A stretch of 64,000 nt of DNA. It comes from Lepidurus packardi. Taxonomy: Eukaryota > Arthropoda > Branchiopoda > Notostraca > Triopsidae. The stretch lies in NCBI GenBank assembly GCA_023053545.1, contig JAKZAN010000001.1:8142565-8206564 (forward strand), given 5' to 3'. The notes under the pieces were generated by a model that worked only from the letters and a program-made list of their open reading frames with translations, was not told the DNA's origin and made no database searches. Positions 57,553 to 64,000 of the stretch are shown here, piece by piece (position 1 is the stretch's first letter; each line of letters starts with the position of its first letter). A program made the translations under genes and the position numbers.

Positions 57553-58401
57553 TGTGATCAATACATCATCTTTCCACTAAAGCCAATAGTCTTGACAGTG
57601 TCACCTTCTGAAGCTACTTGTTAAGGACATTAATTTGATCCGTAACAACATGGTTATCAATTAAAGAACCATTAACAGGCGTAAGCCTACAATGGAGAGT
57701 CTATTTTAAAACACGAATATGTAATAACTCTAGTGGAATCTAGTCCTGAGACATGTACAAGGGAAAATATAATTAGAAACATTGGAGAATTGAAGAAGCG
57801 TCCATTCGTTAGCTGTTCAGCACATACTTCGTACAAATACACGTAAATGCCTCTTAATCGAACTGCACGCCATTATTGGTGTAACAAGAAAACTCTGTTT
57901 TATATCCTTTAATACTAAAGTCCGTTTGTCACTTGTTTGTTCCCTGACCTGTTATTGCACTCCCTTTTCAGTGAAACCCCAACACAGCACCCCACCCCCA
58001 TCTTCAGCTCAGCTAATTATAGTTCTTATACTCATAAGAAGGCAGTACAAAACTTAACTGAGGTCAACACATTTCTAGTTCTAAACTCCTACCTCTTTTC
58101 GTTATATCTCTATAACAATTCGAATAAATAATATCCCCTTCCTATACTTGGTCACGTAAAAATCACCTATACATTTATATATCGAAACCAAACCAAGTCG
58201 TAGTATGTTGTCAACGCACTTTGAAAGAAACCCACTTTGTAGTCACATGATGAGTAAAGTCCTGTTCTTGTCAAAACATTAGCTTTTTGATATGGTGATA
58301 GTGGGGAATTGTCAATGGGTCCCTGCCAACCCTTACTTAATATCCCATGTGACCAACCGGCCAAGATTACATGTACTTATCGCCGGTTATTTTGAGCCGG
58401 G
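57553..58401. other. Intergenic, no gene recognised
   Basis: About 850 bp upstream of carboxypeptidase C. No supported coding frame or repeat. Confidence 0.5.
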
Positions 58402-58408
58402 TATAAAG
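58402..58408 (+). promoter_or_regulatory. TATA box of carboxypeptidase gene C
   Basis: TATAAAG, 52 bp before the ATG at 58454. Same spacing as gene B. Confidence 0.75.
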
Positions 58409-58453
58409 GAGAAAAGGATCGGTGGGATGCCGTGTTTAGTAACATTTAGCGCC

Positions 58454-60102
58454 ATGAAAGTCACGTGGTATGTCTTCGCTGCTGTGGTAGTACTAGTTTT
58501 GACAATCGAGGCAAATCGAATTGTCTATACGGGGTAAGGAATTGCCTAAAAATAAATACACCAGTACATTATTTTATAGAAGTGTTGTTTTGAAAATTAT
58601 ACCAACATGTGAAAAAGAATTGATATGGCTGCATGCCCTGCGGGAAGAAGTTGGTTTGGATATGTGGCGCGGACCATCGATGTTGAACAAACCTGTCATC
58701 ATCCAAATAGGAAGCAAAGCTAAGGAAAATGAAATTAAGAAGTATTTAGATGGAATGCAAATGCAGTATTCAATTTCAGTGGAAAATTTGCAAAGGTAAA
58801 ATCTTGACTTTATTCGAGTCCATTTCATTCAGTCATGGTATTAACTTAGTAAAATCGATGAAACGGAACAGCGAATTAAGGATAGAAATACACAACATCT
58901 AGAGGATGGGGGTTCCTTTGATTTTGCAAACTATCATCCGTTGGACGAAGTAAGATAAGCTTTGTTTAACCAATTATGCAAAAAATACTCTTCTTAGATA
59001 GTTGGATTTCTGAAAGAATTGGCTGCCAACTACTCGACAGTAACGTATACTGAGATTGGTACAACTTTTCAAGGACGAAAAATTCCGTCCGTAATTTTGA
59101 GCACAGGATCCAACAAGCCACTCATTTACTTGGATTGCACCATCCATGCACGTGAATGGATAGCAACTTCAACTTGCACTTATATTATCAACGAAGTAGG
59201 CAAAATCAATGTATTCCTTTTATAACGGTGTAAAGGAACCCTCTAGTAGTTAGTCACCAAGTACGGAGTGGATGAAGAAGTGACCCAGCTTTTGGAGAGC
59301 TATGATTGGCAATTTTCTCCAGTTTCCAACCCCGATGGTTACGTCTACACCTGGGAAACAGTCAGCATTACACAAATGTGTTTTCTTTAGCACTGAACAC
59401 TTAATTATATTAGGATCGGTTGTGGAGGAAAAACCGCGTGCCGACTTTCAACGAATCTTGCATTGGTGTGGATCTGAATAGAAATTTCGATGATCATTTC
59501 GGAGGTCCGGATAGTTCTAATGACGCTTGTAGTAACATGTACCACGGATTGACTCCCTTTTCCGAGAATGAAACCCAGGCCATCCGTAATGTACTTCTAA
59601 GTAATCAAGGTCGAATGCAAGCTGCCATTAGCTTGCACACGTATTCACAATACTGGATGATGCCTTACGCTTGCACTTCCGACCTCCCACCTGAACCTCT
59701 GTTTGGAGAGTTGGTAAGCTTGTATTCCAGTTCGCTTTCCTTATTTGAGATTCTAAAATAACAATGATTATTTTTGCAGGACCGTGTTATGCAAATTGGA
59801 GTGAAAGCTTTACAAGTCACCTTTGGAACCAAATACGAAAACGGCACCATTGCTAATACGCTATGCAAGTCTACAGATTCATAAATAAGTATCTGTATTT
59901 ATCTATTTGTGTTAAAGATTTCGCTTGTGGATCTTCAACGGACTGGGCTTTTAATGCTATTGCTGTTCCATATCCTTATACAATCGAGTTACGTAATACG
60001 GATTCATTCGTACTGCCACCCGAAGAGATTATGCCAACAGCAATCGAAACGTGGAATGGAATCCGAGCTGCAACCCTCGCTATGAATGTCAGAGAAGTGT
60101 AA
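58454..60102 (+). CDS. M14A zinc carboxypeptidase, gene C
   Basis: Secreted procarboxypeptidase, closest to gene B. Eight exons: 58454-58533, 58580-58795, 58850-58949, 58998-59195, 59250-59360, 59414-59713, 59780-59864, 59918-60102, giving 424 aa. Signal peptide WYVFAAVVVLVLTIEA, zinc site [17 protein letters not shown], third His in ISLHTYSQYW, Thr at S1' (STDW), catalytic Glu in YTIELRN. The last Asp of the usual ELRD is Asn here. The final intron (59865-59917) begins with GC (T|GCAAGT), a GC-AG intron; gene B has GTAAGT at the same place. About 13 kb, mostly the transposon complex, separates it from gene B. Confidence 0.95.
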
Positions 60103-60708
60103 ACAATTCCTTACTCGACTATGTGCCAAATGCATGATCCTATAATAAATCGTTATTCCAATAAGCACGGCTTGGTGTGAATGGTCAATTCCAACTTTAG
60201 TAATTAGGAGAGGAAACAATACTGTCGCGCTAGGATTTGCATGCGCGATAAAGCTGTCAAGGCAATAGGCCTTGCCAGCAGTGTTAGCTCGGTCTAGTTG
60301 GCTTGACCGTTTTATTGGGGTAGTATAGGATTCCAGAATTGGGTGAACCTTCTGGTTTATGTAACTGTATGTGTTCTGGTTTATATAACGGTGGAGGGGG
60401 GAAGCTCATCAGCCCTTCCACACCGTTTTGAAAGTAATTAAGGTCTGGGGTGAGTTCTTCCAGATGTTCTCAACCCCAGAAAAGGGTAATAATTGTTAGG
60501 TTATAAAGGGGAAGAAGAGAGTCTAAGAAGAGAGTCTAAGGAAGGGGGTTGGGAAGTAAGGGTCCCAGGAAAGAGTTAGGCTCGAGATTGTGCTAGTGTC
60601 GTGCACGCTATGTAACCCCCATTTGTAGATCACTCGCTATAATCGAGGAATCCCTGAAATACACGCCTTGCAAAATAATACCGTGTGCGAGTTAGTGGCG
60701 TGACATTA

Positions 60709-60724
60709 TGGTGGAGATGCGGGG
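60709..60724 (+). other. Primer-binding site, probably tRNA-Ala type
   Basis: TGGTGGAGATGCGGGG, three bases after the presumed LTR end. Complementary to a 3' end ...CATCTCCA-CCA as in insect tRNA-Ala acceptor stems. Different from the tRNA-Leu priming of elements 1 and 2. Confidence 0.55.
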
Positions 60725-60800
60725 TAGTCCTTGATTTAGTGAAAACAGTGATCGTGCGTGTGAGCGTGCACTGAACTTGGAAGATTTGACTTATACCTTC

Positions 60801-62030
60801 ATGAGCGAAGAAAGTCAAGATCTCGCCGACAATTCGCGAGAACTACAAGTTTCCCGAAGCCTACGACAAAGCCTAAGGGTTCGTGGCGTCAACCCACCGC
60901 CAACACTTACGTTGTGTGCAAAGAAGCCTCCACGGGTCAACATGGCACAAGAAGGGTCGTCCTCATCACCTGGGACCACGTTCCGAGCGGCACGGGGACC
61001 GTTGCGGAAAGCCGTACCTATTCCGCGCTTTGATGGTCAGAGCGACTCCGACGCCGTCAAGTTCCTGTACGACTACGAGGAAGCGACGGATTTTAACGAG
61101 TGGATGGATGGCGATAAGGCCAGGTTCTTCGGGGCAAGTCTAGAAGGGGTGGCGTCTACGTGGTTTCGTAACGAATTCCGAAACCGAGGCCGAAGCGTAC
61201 CGGGCTGGGAAGACCTGCAAGCCTTATTCAAGAAGGCTTTTGTGCCGAAAGAAAGAGCTTATAAGAAGCTCTCGGAACTTCAAATGCGCGTTCAGCGGCC
61301 AGAAGAGACTGTGAATGCTTACAGCATTGAAATCCTCAAGCTGTGCTTCGACGTGGACTCGAAGATGCCCGACGCCCAGAAGTTGGATCACTTGTTTCGC
61401 GGCCTGCGACCCAGTATGGTAGAAGTACTTGCCCAACGTGAGATAGCAACTGTAGAAGATTTCGTGGAAGCAGCGAAGAAGCTCGAAGCCGGTCAAGAAA
61501 GGGCACGGGCATCGCAAGCGTGGTGGTCCTCGGTCACCCGGAATGCTGACAAACGTGTCTCCATTGCTGGCGTCGGTATGGTTGACGAGTTGTTTGAAGC
61601 CCATTACGGCCGTTATACCAACGTCGGTGCTGGTGCTTGTGCTGGGATCGCCCCGATTCCCCGACCTGCCGCGACGAGCGGAGTCAACGATGGAATGGAG
61701 GACCTGAGGAAGCTCATTGGCGAATTAACGACCGCAATGACCGATGGATTCCGGCAACTTAGGAGCGACCTTCGGAGCATGCAAGGTAAGGTTGGCCGTT
61801 CCCTATCCCCTAGCACTAGATCGCACGAAGGTGCCCCTGTCTGTTTCAAATGTCGCAAAACAGGGCATATAGCACGCAATTGCACAAGCGATTCTATGGT
61901 TGGGGAAAATGGACTCCCTAGTAATCAAAGAAATATAGCTAATCAAAGAAATACAGCTGGAAGGTCTTCGTTGAGCAGAGTTGACTTTCGTCAGGCACCG
62001 AACGGTTCCGAATTCGAATCGGAAAACTAG
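60801..62030 (+). CDS. Gag polyprotein of gypsy element 3
   Basis: 409 aa from the ATG at 60801. A retrotransposon gag domain is recognised by IPRFDGQSDSDAVKFLYDYE, WFRNEFRNRG and the LFKKAFVP...LQMRVQRPEETVNAY region. A single CCHC knuckle (CFKCRKTGHIARNC) lies near residue 350, whereas elements 1 and 2 have two. The tail contains a short duplication SNQRNIANQRNTA. Pol continues in the -1 frame. Confidence 0.9.
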   Translation: MSEESQDLADNSRELQVSRSLRQSLRVRGVNPPPTLTLCAKKPPRVNMAQEGSSSSPGTTFRAARGPLRKAVPIPRFDGQSDSDAVKFLYDYEEATDFNEWMDGDKARFFGASLEGVASTWFRNEFRNRGRSVPGWEDLQALFKKAFVPKERAYKKLSELQMRVQRPEETVNAYSIEILKLCFDVDSKMPDAQKLDHLFRGLRPSMVEVLAQREIATVEDFVEAAKKLEAGQERARASQAWWSSVTRNADKRVSIAGVGMVDELFEAHYGRYTNVGAGACAGIAPIPRPAATSGVNDGMEDLRKLIGELTTAMTDGFRQLRSDLRSMQGKVGRSLSPSTRSHEGAPVCFKCRKTGHIARNCTSDSMVGENGLPSNQRNIANQRNTAGRSSLSRVDFRQAPNGSEFESEN

Positions 62031-64000
62031 GACTGGCGGCTCATAGGGGAGGGGTCGCCAGAATAGTACAGATCCCCATCCTTTGCAATTCCTGCCCAAG
62101 CCTTGTTAAAGAAAAAGTGTTTTGTAATAACCAAGAAGCAGTAGCCATAATAGACACCGGAGCGGGGGTTAGTGTGGTCTCGGAAGATTGGGTACTTCGG
62201 AATAAGGCCCAAGTTGAGCCTTGGGAAGGACCAGAGATTATGGTTGCTAACGGAGACTTTGCAGATATCCGGGGAGGGGTTTGGCTTACTGTTTGTCTTG
62301 CGGGAAAAGAGATTAAGACAAAAGCTGTAGTCTTTAACAATGGTTTAGCTGAGCTAATTGTGGGAAATGATTTACTTCGTCAGCTGGGTGAGATAACTTT
62401 GCGGTACGGCAAAGAAGGCTTCAGGTTGGTAGGTCACGGAGACGTTGAAAAGCAGGTATCGAGCCGGCTTGTCGGAGTGACACCTTCTGAAAATATTGCC
62501 GGTACCTCGAGAGTAATGCTGATGCAGGTAAGCGAATCATGCGCGATTAAAAATAAAGGTGAGCAGGAGATTAGGGATAGGGATAATAGCGAGGCTGTAG
62601 ACGAGGAGAAGATTGCTGTTGAAGAAAGCCTGTGTAGCTCAATGTCGTTGGAAATTGAGACGGACAGAGACTCGGTTCTCGGAGGTGTTGTTAAGGTAGA
62701 GATTGAAGAATCTCGATCGGTTCCTGCACGTTCTGTGTTACCCGTTCTCGTAGTTTTACGGAAAGAAGAGAGAGGGAGGCAGAAGTCAGATGAGCAGTTA
62801 GTAGCAAATGTGAGCCCGGAGACACTGCTAGTAGAGGCTGAGCAACGGTTGCTCATTGAAAAAGGGGTCAGTATTGGCCGAAGTCTGACTAACTTCCTGG
62901 ATGGGAAGGGAGTCGTAATGCTTACTAATTTTAGTAGCGAGGCCCAATGGGTCGGAGGGGGCACAGTTTTGGGAAGTGCCGTAGACCATGTGTCTAGGGA
63001 GGATTCAGAGGGAGAGAGTGCGGTCAGTGACGTGGATCTGGCGGGTTGTGTATCAGATCTGCTGGATCAGGATGAGCGGGGGGCTCTTTTGGAGGTTCTA
63101 GGGGAGCATAGGGGGTGTTTCGCCGCTGGCTCTTTTGATCTCGGGCTCTGTAATGCTGTCGAGCATGAAATAGATACGGGAAACGCAAAGCCCATTGCAC
63201 AAGTCCCGTACCGGAGCGCATACCGGGAGAAGGAGATTATTAGAGGGCAGGTCGAAGAAATGATAGAAACGGGAGTGGTAGAGCCTGCTAGCAGCCCATG
63301 GGCTTCACCTGTAGTTCTCGTGAGGAAGAAAGATGGTACTTGGCGTTTCTGCGTCGACTACCGGAAACTTAACTCTGTCACGGTAAGGGATGTGTACCCA
63401 CTTCCAAGGACTGACGACGCATTGGAGTCCTTGCAAGGGGCGAAGTACTTTTCAGCATTAGATCTCATGTCCGGTTATTGGCAGGTTTCAGTTAGAGAAA
63501 CTGACAGAGAAAAGACGGCCTTTATAACGCCGGACGGTCTTTATCAATTCACGAAAATGCCCTTCGGGTTGTGCAATGCCCCTGCTACGTTTCAAAGGAT
63601 GATGGATGTCATCCTAGCAGGCTTCAAGTGGCACGTTTGCTTGGTTTACTTGGACGATGTGGTAATATTTTCAAAAACTTTTGAGGAACATTTAGTAGAC
63701 ATAACATCGATCCTGTGGTGCCTAAAAGGGGCCGGTTTGAAATTAAAGCCGAGTAAATGCCATTTCGGCTGTAAGACGGTAAGCGTCCTCGGGCATGTGG
63801 TAGATTCGGACGGGATTCGACCAGACGAACAAAAGGTTAAGGCTGTACAGGACTTCCCAGTACCCCGAAACCTGACAGATGTCCGTAGCTTTTCCAGTCT
63901 CTGCTCGTATTATCGCAAGTTTGTCAAAGATTTTTCACCAAGGGCAGAGCCTCTTTCTCGACTTACTAAGAATGGTGTCCCATTTGTATGGGGTATTGAC
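62031..64000 (+). CDS. Pol polyprotein of gypsy element 3, partial (5' part)
   Basis: In the -1 frame relative to gag, overlapping its end and open to the window edge. The protease motif IIDTGAGVSVVS is at about 62147. A long acidic linker follows. The reverse transcriptase begins about 63260 (ASSPWASPVVLVRKKDGTWR, FCVDYRKLN, SGYWQVSVRE) with the active site YLDDVVIFS near 63648. RNase H and integrase lie beyond the window. No stop or frameshift was seen in the visible part. Confidence 0.9.

Larger units (their letters stand above)
60255..64000 (+). mobile_element. Ty3/gypsy LTR retrotransposon, element 3 (cut by window end)
   Basis: A third, distinct gypsy family. The 5' LTR probably ends at 60705 (...GTGACA), just before the primer site. 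A start at TGTCA (60255) would give matching TGTCA/TGACA ends, but it cannot be verified because the 3' LTR lies outside the window. Gag and pol are intact as far as visible. Confidence 0.85.

Noticed and set aside
1-64000. CRISPR arrays, operons or bacterial genes
   Set aside because: Gene structure is spliced and animal-like throughout; no spacer-repeat array found.

Overview
The window looks like a stretch of a compact invertebrate, probably arthropod, genome. Nearly all introns are 42-90 nt with GT-AG ends, and host genes are tightly packed on both strands. The gene set is animal: an eIF4E-binding KH protein of the Mextli type, a GRASP-type Golgi protein, a BTB zinc-finger protein, a CUB/LDLa receptor, digestive-type M14 carboxypeptidases with TATA boxes, and a cytosolic sulfotransferase. 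Mextli-like plus digestive carboxypeptidase genes and very short introns suggest an arthropod such as a small crustacean; the species is not determined. I reconstructed multi-exon models by splice-site reading and family alignment; each model listed with full exons has a total coding length divisible by three.

Layout. 0.2-4.2 kb: UPF1 helicase (minus). 5.7-9.5 kb: transposon graveyard (deleted hAT with 8-bp target duplication, 5'-truncated LINE with 12-bp target duplication, 3' part of another hAT). 10.3-11.8 kb: sulfotransferase (minus), head-to-head with a small unassigned locus that holds a hAT-type MITE. 13.3-15.4 kb: NOP58. 15.9-18.3 kb: F-box/LRR protein. 19.3-22.2 kb: Mextli-like protein (minus), head-to-head with GORASP (22.7-24.1 kb). 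24.4-26.4 kb: CUB/LDLa/PPxY membrane protein (minus), head-to-head with a BTB-zinc-finger gene (27.0-28.4 kb). 28.8-34.9 kb: near-complete Ty3/gypsy element 1. 35.9-37.9 kb: two related, unrecognised secreted-protein-like remnants. 38.2-41.4 kb: DIS3L2 exonuclease. 41.8-45.3 kb: two carboxypeptidase genes. 46.2-57.5 kb: nested transposon complex with a hAT element split into oppositely oriented halves, 1.5-kb inverted repeats and Ty3/gypsy element 2. 58.5-60.1 kb: third carboxypeptidase gene. 60.3-64.0 kb: Ty3/gypsy element 3, running off the window.

How the parts relate. The host genes are mostly independent housekeeping functions (mRNA decay: UPF1, DIS3L2; box C/D snoRNP: NOP58; translation: Mextli-like; Golgi structure: GORASP). 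The only local functional cluster is the three carboxypeptidases, which share architecture and promoter type and are now separated by about 13 kb that is mostly transposon insertions. The most striking structure is the hAT element at 46.4-50.9 kb. Its two 8-bp target-site copies are reverse complements of each other, a direct mark that one half has been inverted, and the inverted repeats flanking that half could have mediated it. No wholly new biochemical system was recognised; the best unknowns are the secreted-protein pair at 36-38 kb and the CUB/LDLa/PPxY receptor.
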